A DNA stretch of 6,957 nt from CAYSCS01 sp964429695 (lineage in GTDB: Bacteria; Acidobacteriota; Aminicenantia; Aminicenantales; Aminicenantaceae): the NCBI GenBank assembly GCA_964429695.1, contig CAYSCS010000080.1, forward strand, positions 1-6,957, read 5' to 3'. The notes below the pieces were generated by a model. The model was given only the letters and a program-made list of their open reading frames with translations. It was not told where the DNA came from and ran no database searches. A program made the translations under genes and the position numbers. This document shows positions 1 to 6,548 of this stretch, piece after piece (positions within the stretch are counted from its first letter, which is position 1; each line of letters begins with the position of its first letter).

Positions 1-207
1 ATGGCAATTCAAGATGATCATCTCCATATGGTGGTGCAGATATTCAAAGGGGGAACGAGTCGGGTATTGGGGAAGGAGTATCCGGAGTTGGAAGAATTTT
101 TGTGGGGAGACAGTTTTTGGGCGGATGGGTATTTTGCCGAAACAGTTGGCCAAGTAAATGAAGAGATTGTTAAAAAGTACATTCGCGATCAGACAAGAAA
201 GCCATAA
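1..207 (+). CDS. tnpA: IS200-type (Y1 HUH) transposase TnpA, C-terminal part, probably decayed
   Basis: This is the C-terminal portion of a single-strand DNA transposase of the IS200/IS605 family, which cuts and rejoins transposon ends through a tyrosine. Visible are the HUH motif as HLH (H7, H9, in the context DDHLHM), the family block around WGDSFWADGYFAETVGQV (residues 35-52), and a C-terminal helix with KKYIRDQ in which Y60 and Q64 have the spacing of the catalytic Tyr and Gln of IS608 TnpA. Family members are usually about 130-155 residues; only 68 are seen here. The ATG at base 1 is probably an internal codon, with the true start outside the window, but that cannot be checked. Between the HLH motif and KGGTSRVL about ten residues normally present (a PPKYS-like stretch) are missing, in frame, so the protein is likely inactive. 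The family call is firm; the status (partial gene or pseudogene) is not. Confidence 0.85.
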   Translation: MAIQDDHLHMVVQIFKGGTSRVLGKEYPELEEFLWGDSFWADGYFAETVGQVNEEIVKKYIRDQTRKP

Positions 208-230
208 CCAGATTATGTCAGAGGGCCGAT

Positions 231-252
231 ACCCTGGGCTTTAGCCCAGGGT
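231..252 (+). repeat. Subterminal hairpin of the IS200-type element (right end)
   Basis: A perfect inverted repeat has arms ACCCTGGGCT and AGCCCAGGGT separated by TT, giving a CTTTAG core. It begins 24 bases after the tnpA stop. IS200/IS605 elements carry such hairpins near both ends, where TnpA recognises the single-stranded form and cleaves a short distance outside. The position and orientation match the right end of the element, so the IS boundary should lie shortly after base 252; the exact cleavage site cannot be fixed. A rho-independent terminator is less likely because no T-run follows on either strand. Confidence 0.7.
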
Positions 253-545
253 GTGGCTTCATTTATTAGCTATAGGATAGATGGAGCAGCAAGGGGATTT
301 GTTAAAAAAAGGGGAATTTTCTTTTTATGACAAAAAATTGAGTCAAGATGCGAAGCCTCAAAGCTTAGACAAAGACTAAAGTCTTAGGGAGACTCAGTAT
401 GCGTTTAATGAAGGCAGCTCCAAGATTGCGAGGAGGTATTATAAAATTTTCGGCGAAATTTCTTCTAATCGATCCGAAGGCCAGTCTTTTTATTGAATAA
501 CCTTGATTGAGGTATACAAAGTTTGAACTAAGTTTAGGCTGAAGT
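253..545. other. Noncoding stretch between the IS200 remnant and era
   Basis: This 293-base stretch is AT-rich and lies just beyond the 3' end of era. I found no convincing gene, tRNA or strong rho-independent terminator. An 82-residue minus-strand frame covers 365-613, but it runs into the 3' end of era in another frame and resembles no family I know. Two weak AT-rich inverted repeats (about 305-326 and 444-461) lack a proper GC stem. A short CTTTAG-core hairpin at 372-385 is listed separately. The recO gene that often follows era is absent. Confidence 0.6.
372..385 (-). repeat. Short CTTTAG-core hairpin, opposite orientation to the IS200 end
   Basis: On the minus strand the sequence reads AAGACT, TT, AGTCTT, a 6-bp inverted repeat with the same CTTTAG core as the hairpin at 231-252 but on the other strand. 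No T-run follows, so it is a poor terminator candidate. It may be the end of a second, decayed IS200-like element or a REP-like palindrome. It is short enough to be chance. Confidence 0.35.
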
Positions 546-1481
546 TTATTTTTGACCTTCAATGAGGTCAAGAACCCGTGGAGAGTCCCTCCACTTTTCC
601 TTAACCTTAACACTTAGATCCAGAAATATTTTTGAATCAAGAATTTTCTCCAACTCCTGGCGTGCTTCCATGCCTATTGTCTTTATCATCTTTCCCTGTT
701 TCCCGACGACAATTTTTCGCTGTGTGTCTTTCTCCACAAATATTGCCGCTTTGATATATTTTTTTTTCTTATTTGGAGAAATATTTTGTGGCTTTTCTTC
801 CCCTGTCTTAAAAAGGAAGGGAGATGAATCATCTTCTATCATTTCTACATAGACAGCGGTTACAAAAGGGAGCTCTTCTCTTACGTATTTAAGAACTTTT
901 TCCCTGATTATTTCAGAGATTAGAAATTTGAGAGATTGATCCGAAACCTCCTCTTCAGGATAGAGCCTTTCTCCTTCTGGGAGCCACTCGTAGATTTTTT
1001 CTTCCAGAACATCAACATTTATTCCCTTGAGTGCAGAAATAGGGATAATCTCCTTAAAATCAAGGAAGTCTTTATATTTATCGATTATGAGGAGAATTTT
1101 TTCTTTTTTGACAATATCTACCTTGTTTATGAGTAAGAAAATCGGGCTTGTAAATCTTTTCAAGATGTCCAAAGCAAACCTTTCCCCGTGCCCGAATTTT
1201 TGAGTGGCATCTATGAGATGACAGATTAGATGGGCAGTTTGGAGAGAAGAATACACAAAATCCATCATTCTCTTATTAAGCTTGTGGAGTGGTTTGTGTA
1301 TTCCCGGGTTGTCTATGAAGATTATTTGTCCCTTTAGGGTAGTCTTGATTCCCAAGATGCTTATTCTCGTTGTCTGGGGTTTATCAGAGACTATGGCAAT
1401 TTTTTTCCCCAGTATCCTATTAAGCAGAGTAGATTTACCGACATTCGGTCTTCCCACAAGAGCTACATAACCAACGCGCAT
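546..1481 (-). CDS. era: GTPase Era, 30S ribosomal subunit assembly factor
   Basis: Era binds GTP and the 3' end of 16S rRNA and acts as a late checkpoint in small-subunit maturation. The 311-residue protein has the expected two domains. The TrmE-Era-EngA-type GTPase domain shows G1 GRPNVGKST (10-18), a G2 region QTTR (36-39), G3 DNPG (57-60, usually DTPG), G4 NKVD (119-122) and G5 SAL (149-151). The C-terminal KH domain has the RNA-binding loop VVGKQGKMIKTIG (258-270, GKQG at 260-263). The end WRDSPRVLDLIE fits the family. The segment between the first KH strands (about 214-245) is roughly twice the length I recall for E. coli Era and is Lys/Glu-rich. The ATG start is forced: an in-frame TAA, the stop of the upstream gene, lies two codons before it. 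It is the last gene of the operon. The identification is secure. Confidence 0.98.
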   Translation of the reverse strand: MRVGYVALVGRPNVGKSTLLNRILGKKIAIVSDKPQTTRISILGIKTTLKGQIIFIDNPGIHKPLHKLNKRMMDFVYSSLQTAHLICHLIDATQKFGHGERFALDILKRFTSPIFLLINKVDIVKKEKILLIIDKYKDFLDFKEIIPISALKGINVDVLEEKIYEWLPEGERLYPEEEVSDQSLKFLISEIIREKVLKYVREELPFVTAVYVEMIEDDSSPFLFKTGEEKPQNISPNKKKKYIKAAIFVEKDTQRKIVVGKQGKMIKTIGMEARQELEKILDSKIFLDLSVKVKEKWRDSPRVLDLIEGQK

Positions 1482-1490
1482 CCTTGTTTA
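1479..1490 (-). promoter_or_regulatory. Stop/start junction driving era translation
   Basis: Reading the minus strand, the upstream stop TAA is followed by ACA AGG and then the era ATG, all in one frame. The only AGG-like element touches the ATG directly, too close for a normal Shine-Dalgarno interaction. Upstream purines (GAAAGAAAAG) lie inside the preceding gene. This points to initiation of era mainly by termination-reinitiation, so that its level follows that of the upstream gene; this is inference. Confidence 0.45.
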
Positions 1491-2705
1491 CTTTTCTTTC
1501 TTGACTCTTAACCTTTTTATTCTTTTTTCATCAATCTCAAGAATTTCAAAGTTGAGTCCTTTTATCTCTAATTTTTCACCCTGGAGGGGAAGCCTTCCCA
1601 GATGGTGAGTAATCATCCCACCTATGGTAATGTAGTCATCTTCAGCGAGGTCAAGCTCAAAGAGGTCTTCGATTTCTTCTACTTCAGAGTCTCCAGGGAT
1701 GATGTATTCGAAAGGCCCTTTCTGGGTAATCTTTAGTTCTTCTTTATCGTATTCATCCTGAATCTCCCCTACAATCTCTTCTACAAGGTCTTCCATGGTC
1801 ACCAACCCTGAAACACCCCCATGTTCGTCTACCACTATTGCCAATTTTTGTTTTCTTTTCTGGAATTGCTTGAGAAGTTCAGAGACTTTCATCGATTCAG
1901 GAACGAAATATACGGGTCTTATGAGGGAGTCTATAGGGTCGTTTTCATGCTTTTCAGAAGAATATTCAAGAAGGTCCTTAGCGATGATAATTCCTTCGAT
2001 GTTATCGATTCGATCTTTATAGACAGGAATTCGGGAATGTTTTTCCTTAATTACCAACCCTCTCAATGTTTTTATGGTTTCTCCTTTTTTGATGCAAACC
2101 ATGTCGACTCTTGGTGTCATTATTTCTCGCACAACTGTATCGCCAAATTCAACAAGGCTCTTAATTAAATTTCCTTCTTCTTTTTCGATTATACCCTCTT
2201 CCTCAGCTTCATGAAGGAAGACCCTAATTTCTTCATCTGAAACTTCATAGTCTTCTTTTTCTTCCTTATCAAATACTTTATGTTTTGTTAAAAAACTGAG
2301 AAATTCAGAGAGGAGAGGATGAATTCTGAAGGAGGGGAGGAAGGAAGCAAGAATACGCTTTCCGTAGAAAACGTTTAAAGCCCTGGGGATTAAATCAAAG
2401 AAAACCGCATAGAGTGCTGTCGAGAGGAGAAAAAGCCAGAGCGGCCAGAATTTGAGGCGGGGAAAGATCCCAAAGATGTAAATTAGGAAAGCCAAGAGGA
2501 AAACGATTCTGAGAAATTCAACAGCTATCCTTATTTCTTCGTAGTTTTCTAAAGCTTTCAGACGATTTCTCTTTTTTTTCTCCTCAAAGATTCGAGCCAG
2601 GGAAATCTTTGAAAAAGAAGAGATTGAGACATGAAAGAGTGAAAAGAAAAAAGCCGCACAAAAGCTGAGCAGAAAACCAGCTAACTTAAAGATGTCGACT
2701 TTCAT
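1488..2705 (-). CDS. CorC/HlyC (CNNM-like) membrane protein with CBS pair, YbeX position
   Basis: This 405-residue protein has the layout of the DUF21-CBS-CorC_HlyC family, whose members are linked to Mg2+ (and in some cases Co2+) transport or homeostasis. The N-terminal membrane part has about three hydrophobic segments (6-27, 66-82, 86-106). CBS 1 covers about 194-248 (EIMTPRVDM ... SRIPVYKDRIDNIEGII) and CBS 2 about 262-315 (VVDEHGGVSGLVTMEDLVEE, then IVGEI). The C-terminal CorC_HlyC domain is about 327-402 (DDYITIGGMI, GRLPLQGE). The regulatory half is canonical. The DUF21 half is diverged: the usual GExxPK signature reads FDLIPR (103-108), and I cannot find the usual SGSE-like and GN motifs, so ion transport is doubtful. 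It starts 4 bases after ybeY, like ybeX in E. coli, whose product lacks DUF21. An ATG start with GGAATGAG a few bases upstream is reasonable. The family is certain; the substrate is unknown. Confidence 0.94.
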   Translation of the reverse strand: MKVDIFKLAGFLLSFCAAFFFSLFHVSISSFSKISLARIFEEKKKRNRLKALENYEEIRIAVEFLRIVFLLAFLIYIFGIFPRLKFWPLWLFLLSTALYAVFFDLIPRALNVFYGKRILASFLPSFRIHPLLSEFLSFLTKHKVFDKEEKEDYEVSDEEIRVFLHEAEEEGIIEKEEGNLIKSLVEFGDTVVREIMTPRVDMVCIKKGETIKTLRGLVIKEKHSRIPVYKDRIDNIEGIIIAKDLLEYSSEKHENDPIDSLIRPVYFVPESMKVSELLKQFQKRKQKLAIVVDEHGGVSGLVTMEDLVEEIVGEIQDEYDKEELKITQKGPFEYIIPGDSEVEEIEDLFELDLAEDDYITIGGMITHHLGRLPLQGEKLEIKGLNFEILEIDEKRIKRLRVKKEK

Positions 2706-2709
2706 CTGC

Positions 2710-3120
2710 TCATTCCAGGATGGCTTTTCTTATCTTTTCTTCTTCCTCCTCTATTCCGCTCGAGTGTCCGAAACCGAGGAGGTGGAGAAAGCCATGGATG
2801 GCGAGAAGTTCAAGCTCCCTTTCTAAACCATGTGAGGAGGAAAAGGACTGGCGGAATGCTTGAGGGACTGAGATTATGATATCACCGAGATAATAGCGAC
2901 CATCTGCTCCTTTTTCTTTAATCGGGAAGCTTAAAACATCGGTAGCATCATTTTTGTGGAGATAGCGAAGATTAAGCCGCTTTATGGTTTTTGTATCGAC
3001 AAAAACAAGAGAAATTTCTGGATCTTTGAGGTTGTATAGGTTCACCAGTTTCTGGAATAAGTCCTTAAATTTCCTTAGATTTATCCAGAATCTCTTCTGT
3101 TTGTTTATTATTTCTATCAT
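2710..3120 (-). CDS. ybeY: YbeY, rRNA maturation metalloprotein (endoribonuclease family)
   Basis: YbeY is a zinc-binding protein needed for 16S rRNA 3'-end maturation and late 70S quality control in many bacteria. This 136-residue copy is slightly shorter than the usual 150 or so. It has the family core DATDVLSFP (58-66), the strand LGDIIISVP (78-86), and the zinc motif HGFLHLLGFGH with ligands H109, H113 and H119. Two positions differ from the E. coli pattern: the Asp usually before the third His (GYDH) is Gly118, and the residue aligned with the conserved Arg of YRGKD is Leu54. The N-terminus (IEIINKQK) matches the family, so the ATG at 3120 is preferred even though it lies inside the 3' end of pgpH (56-base overlap). 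The neighbouring phoH gene encodes its usual partner ATPase. The family call is firm; full catalytic activity is not assured. Confidence 0.96.
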   Translation of the reverse strand: MIEIINKQKRFWINLRKFKDLFQKLVNLYNLKDPEISLVFVDTKTIKRLNLRYLHKNDATDVLSFPIKEKGADGRYYLGDIIISVPQAFRQSFSSSHGLERELELLAIHGFLHLLGFGHSSGIEEEEEKIRKAILE

Positions 3121-5458
3121 ATTTTTTTCTTGTTTTTCCCTTTTTCTTTTTTTTCATTTCAAAGTCGAACCCAGGATATTCTGTTCTTTTCTTGTGAATC
3201 ATATTAAGACTTGAAAGGAAAGAAGAGGCAATTGCTCTCAATTCCTTTAGGGTAAAATCGGAGTCATCCAATTGACCGTCTTGGAGGTAGTTGTTGATGA
3301 TTTCGGTTATAAGTCTTTTGAGATTTGCTTCGCTGGGGTGGGAAAGACTTCTTGAGGCTGCCTCAATTGAGTCCGCTAGCATCACCAGGCCTGCCTCCTT
3401 TGATTTGGGGATAGGGCCAGGGTATCTGAAGCTCTCTTCGCCAATTTTATGCATCTCCGGGTCGTAGGCTTCTTTTGCCTTTTCAAAAAAATAGCGCACA
3501 AGCGATGTTCCATGGTGTTGCTCGATAATATCTCTAATCTTTTTTGGCAGCCTTATTTTTTTTGCGATTTCCACGCCTTCCTTTACATGATTGATGATGA
3601 CCAGCTTGCTCATGCTTGGCTTGAGGTCTTTATGCATATCCGGGTTTCGAGCGATGTTCTCGATGAAGTATTCGGGCCTCCTGAGTTTACCTATATCATG
3701 GTAGAGAGCGCTCGCTTTGACCAGCGCAGAATCGAGTTTTATTGCTTCAGCAGCCTTTTCTGCAAGAGTAGCCACTATCAGAGAATGATGATATGAGCCA
3801 GGTGCTTCAATTGCCATTTCTTTAAAAAGAGGGCTTTCTGAATTAGAAAGCTCAAGTAGTCGTGTTGGGGTCAAGAAACCAAAAATGCGTTCCAAAAGAG
3901 GGATGAAAAGATAGGATAAAGATGCGCTTAGAACTCCTCCGATTATTCCCATGAGAAGGTCACTTGCGAAAATGTCTGGAGGAGTGAGTTTTTCTCTGAT
4001 GAGGTGGAAAGTGAGGATGATGAGTATATTTGCAGGAGCTACGACGTAAAGGCCTGCTTTGAAGATTGACGTATTTTTTTGCCTTCCGTAATATTTGATG
4101 CCATAAATGGCGGCTAAACCTCCAAGGAAGCCAAAGAGCATGAGGAAGAAATTTCCTTGAAATAAATATCCGAAGAGGATGCTATTTACTATGGTAAAGA
4201 TGAGAGCGATATGGGTTGAAGTAAGAAAGACGAAGATGAAGGCTCCGAATTGGAGAGGGAAGGCAAACCTGTAGCTTTCAGCACTTTTGAGCCATGAAAA
4301 ACTTGATCTCTCGCTGAATGTTTGGGCGAGGACCACAGAGATTTTATAAAAGAGAAGAGAAAGGACAAGTGTCAGACCCATCATCACGAAGTTCTTTAAA
4401 GCTTCTTTTGATTTCAGCAATGATTTCAGGTAGTACCAGAGGGTAAGGAAGATTAAGCTAAAGAGAAGGAGAGTCCCTCCAAAATTAATTAACCAGTTTG
4501 GTTTTGACCGTAGGTTCTGGTTTATGAGCTCTATTTGTTTGACCGTTTCCTTGGTGACTTCGTCCCCCTTACGAATGATTACTTTCCCTTTTTTGATGTT
4601 ATAGAAAACAGGTTCAACCTTAGCAATTTCCCTTTGTTTTCTTACTTCTGTCTCCATTCGATTATAAGTCATATTGGGAAGGATAAAATTGGGTGAAAAG
4701 GAGACAAGAAAATCTCTCTCCATCTTTGGTATATCAAGTTTTTTTATTTCTTCCCTGAGTTTTTCTTTGGCTTCCCTTAAGTCAAGGACCTCTGTGGCTT
4801 TTATATTCCGTTCTTCTTGACCGGAGAGAAGAAGTAAGCCTTTTTCATTTTCGCCGTGGATGAAAATGTTTCGGGAAGAAATTATAGGCTGACTGCAAAT
4901 ACTTGTTAAAAGAGCAATTAGCGATTCTTCGAGATGGGGAGAAAATTTTTCCTTTATCAGATATCTGAGGTCGTTTTCAGAAACTTCAAGTCCAAATCTA
5001 TCTAAAATTTCAGCCTCAAGCTCCTGGATTAATTTGAAGGAGGTCTTATTTTTTATAAATTCTTTTCCGAAAGTAAAGAATTCATTTATGTTTTCTTCTA
5101 AGTTTAGGGATGCATTGCGGTCAAAATTATAAACAGGAGGCACACCCTCTGCTGCCTCATGCTGTCTTTTTTCCGTTGTTTCTTTATCTATTATAGTTAA
5201 ATCGTCCGGTGCAATTATATCTGAATTAGCTATCTCCCCTTCATTTAAATGAGGAAGTGATTTAGAGGGAAGATAGGAAGCAAGATAAGAAATGATGATG
5301 ACAAAGAGGATGAGAAATAAAAAGGGATTATCTGTGAGTTTTCTCCAAAAGGGGAATCGTTGTTCTTTAGCTGAGGGTTTTTGCTCTTGCTTCTGAGGTT
5401 TCTTCTTAAGGAGAGGAACCTTAAAAAATTTAAGATTTCGAAAAGAAATTGAATCCAT
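3065..5458 (-). CDS. pgpH: PgpH-type 7TM-HD cyclic di-AMP phosphodiesterase
   Basis: This membrane-bound HD-domain phosphodiesterase family includes Listeria PgpH, which hydrolyses c-di-AMP to pApA in the cytoplasm. The 797 residues run in order as follows: a Lys-rich cytoplasmic start (1-44); TM1 (46-64); an extracytoplasmic 7TMR-HDED domain (about 65-320, with VPPVYNFD near 106-113 and PNMTYN at 261-266, then IIRKGDEVTKE); seven hydrophobic helices (about 324-520); and an HD domain (about 545-705). Metal-site residues visible are H557/H558 (GSYHHS), H587-D588 (YHDIGK), H624 (INHV), H648/H649 (QHHGT) and D696 (ADSIEA), so the enzyme looks active. The size is typical for the family. The last ~19 codons overlap ybeY and follow a KKKKKGK tail that is not part of the HD fold. 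The start lies 10 bases after phoH. Specificity for c-di-AMP is inferred from the family; no cyclase gene is in the window. Confidence 0.96.
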   Translation of the reverse strand: MDSISFRNLKFFKVPLLKKKPQKQEQKPSAKEQRFPFWRKLTDNPFLFLILFVIIISYLASYLPSKSLPHLNEGEIANSDIIAPDDLTIIDKETTEKRQHEAAEGVPPVYNFDRNASLNLEENINEFFTFGKEFIKNKTSFKLIQELEAEILDRFGLEVSENDLRYLIKEKFSPHLEESLIALLTSICSQPIISSRNIFIHGENEKGLLLLSGQEERNIKATEVLDLREAKEKLREEIKKLDIPKMERDFLVSFSPNFILPNMTYNRMETEVRKQREIAKVEPVFYNIKKGKVIIRKGDEVTKETVKQIELINQNLRSKPNWLINFGGTLLLFSLIFLTLWYYLKSLLKSKEALKNFVMMGLTLVLSLLFYKISVVLAQTFSERSSFSWLKSAESYRFAFPLQFGAFIFVFLTSTHIALIFTIVNSILFGYLFQGNFFLMLFGFLGGLAAIYGIKYYGRQKNTSIFKAGLYVVAPANILIILTFHLIREKLTPPDIFASDLLMGIIGGVLSASLSYLFIPLLERIFGFLTPTRLLELSNSESPLFKEMAIEAPGSYHHSLIVATLAEKAAEAIKLDSALVKASALYHDIGKLRRPEYFIENIARNPDMHKDLKPSMSKLVIINHVKEGVEIAKKIRLPKKIRDIIEQHHGTSLVRYFFEKAKEAYDPEMHKIGEESFRYPGPIPKSKEAGLVMLADSIEAASRSLSHPSEANLKRLITEIINNYLQDGQLDDSDFTLKELRAIASSFLSSLNMIHKKRTEYPGFDFEMKKKKKGKTRKKYDRNNKQTEEILDKSKEI

Positions 5459-5468
5459 TTAGTTCTAG

Positions 5469-6422
5469 TTACTTTCTTAAGTTTTCTTTTTCTGCTTTTT
5501 GATAGGCCTTTATGATTTTCTGAACAAGTGGATGGCGGACGACATCCTTTTCGTTGAAATAGACAAAGGTTATTTCTTTGATATGAGAGAGGATTTTAAT
5601 TGCATTTAGAACGCCTGATTTTTTGGGCTCTGGCAGGTCAATCTGGGTTATGTCAGCGGTTACCACAAGCTTTGAGTCGAATCCAGCTCTGGTTAAAATC
5701 ATCTTCATCTGTTCTCGAGTTGTATTCTGGGCTTCATCAAGAATTATGAATGAGCTATTGAGCGTTCTTCCTCTCATATAAGCAAGAGGAGCAATCTCGA
5801 TTATTCCTTTTTCTATCAATCTATTTGCTTGATCTGTTTGAACGAGGTCGTAGAGAGCATCATAAAGGGGACGGAGATAGGGGTTTATTTTTTGATACAT
5901 GTCTCCTGGAAGAAAACCAAGTCTTTCTCCAGCCTCGACAGCAGGACGGGTGAGGATGATGCGATTAACAGTCTTATTTTGAAGGAAAGAAAGTGCCATG
6001 GCCATGGCTAAGTATGTCTTTCCTGTTCCTGCAGGTCCAATACCAAAGACTAAGTCGTAATTTTTAATTGCTTGAATGTATTTCTGCTGGTTGAGGCTTT
6101 TGGGAGTAACTGATTTTCTGGATAGATTAAGTGGCTCAGCGGGATAAAATTCCTCAAATTGGCGACTCAGCCCTTCTTCGAGAAGATCAAGGGCAATGTG
6201 GTAATCTTCTTCTTTTAAGTCATAGCCTTTCTCTTCAAGCTCTTTCATCTTCTCAAAATAATATTTGGCAAACTCAACTTTATCCGCCCTCCCATCTATA
6301 AGAAGAGAATCTCCTCTTAGAGAAAGAGTTATTCCCAGCCTCCTTTCGAGTTTTTTAAGGTTTTTATCCAAGACTCCAGATAGAGAATTTTTCCTTAAAT
6401 AGGGATGTTCGATTTTAATCAT
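5469..6422 (-). CDS. phoH: PhoH/YbeZ-family ATPase
   Basis: PhoH-like proteins are cytoplasmic P-loop ATPases related to helicase domains. They pair with YbeY and are linked to RNA metabolism. The 317-residue product has an N-terminal KH-like RNA-binding region (about 20-60, LGITLSLRGDSLLIDG), then the ATPase domain: Walker A GPAGTGKT (129-136), the family block TRPAVEAGERLGFLPGDM (158-175), the segment YMRGRTL (215-221), Walker B FIILDEAQN (225-233), a sensor-like VVTADITQIDLP (253-264), and RHPLV near the C-terminus. Length and motif order are normal for the chromosomal, ybeY-linked type. An in-frame TAA four codons before the ATG fixes the start; no strong ribosome binding site is seen. 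It is the first gene of the operon, with a candidate promoter 35-70 bases upstream. The identification is secure; the exact substrate of the ATPase is not established. Confidence 0.97.
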   Translation of the reverse strand: MIKIEHPYLRKNSLSGVLDKNLKKLERRLGITLSLRGDSLLIDGRADKVEFAKYYFEKMKELEEKGYDLKEEDYHIALDLLEEGLSRQFEEFYPAEPLNLSRKSVTPKSLNQQKYIQAIKNYDLVFGIGPAGTGKTYLAMAMALSFLQNKTVNRIILTRPAVEAGERLGFLPGDMYQKINPYLRPLYDALYDLVQTDQANRLIEKGIIEIAPLAYMRGRTLNSSFIILDEAQNTTREQMKMILTRAGFDSKLVVTADITQIDLPEPKKSGVLNAIKILSHIKEITFVYFNEKDVVRHPLVQKIIKAYQKAEKENLRK

Positions 6423-6456
6423 CTTAAATAATTAGGTGGGCTCTTCGACCATTTTT

Positions 6457-6490
6457 ATTATAATTAACATCAAAACAGAAAATTTGTCAA
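6457..6490 (-). promoter_or_regulatory. Candidate sigma-70-type promoter for the phoH-era operon
   Basis: On the minus strand a perfect TTGACA (6485-6490) lies upstream of a perfect TATAAT (6457-6462). The spacer is 22 bases, longer than the usual 16-18. With a 17-base spacer the hexamer would be TTAATT, a weaker match. Either start would give a 5' leader of about 25-40 bases before phoH. This is the only good promoter-like pair I see ahead of the operon; the long spacer keeps confidence moderate. Confidence 0.4.
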
Positions 6491-6548
6491 GCAAGGCAAC
6501 AGTTCAAACGTGGCGTAATAGACTATCCTTAAACGATTTCGCAACTTA

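Noticed and set aside
304..326. AAAAAG...CTTTTT inverted repeat as a terminator
   Set aside because: The stem is almost all A-T with a 9-base loop; too weak to be called a rho-independent terminator.
444..461. AAATTTTC...GAAATTT inverted repeat downstream of era
   Set aside because: An AT-rich stem with a bulge and only one G-C pair; no convincing T-run. Likely chance.
253..545. CRISPR array, tRNA or riboswitch in the left noncoding region
   Set aside because: No regularly spaced direct repeats, no cloverleaf-like pairing and no conserved aptamer motif were seen.
365..613. 82-residue minus-strand ORF overlapping the 3' end of era
   Set aside because: It overlaps era in another frame, matches no family I recognise, and has no ribosome binding site; most likely a chance frame in AT-rich DNA.
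562..852. Plus-strand ORFs inside era, the CBS gene, ybeY, pgpH and phoH (e.g. 562-852, 1821-2168, 3449-3796)
   Set aside because: They lie antisense to strongly conserved coding sequence and their products resemble no protein family.
6423..6456. Structured leader or riboswitch ahead of phoH
   Set aside because: The leader after the candidate promoter is only about 25-40 bases, too short for a known aptamer, and shows no clear stem-loop.
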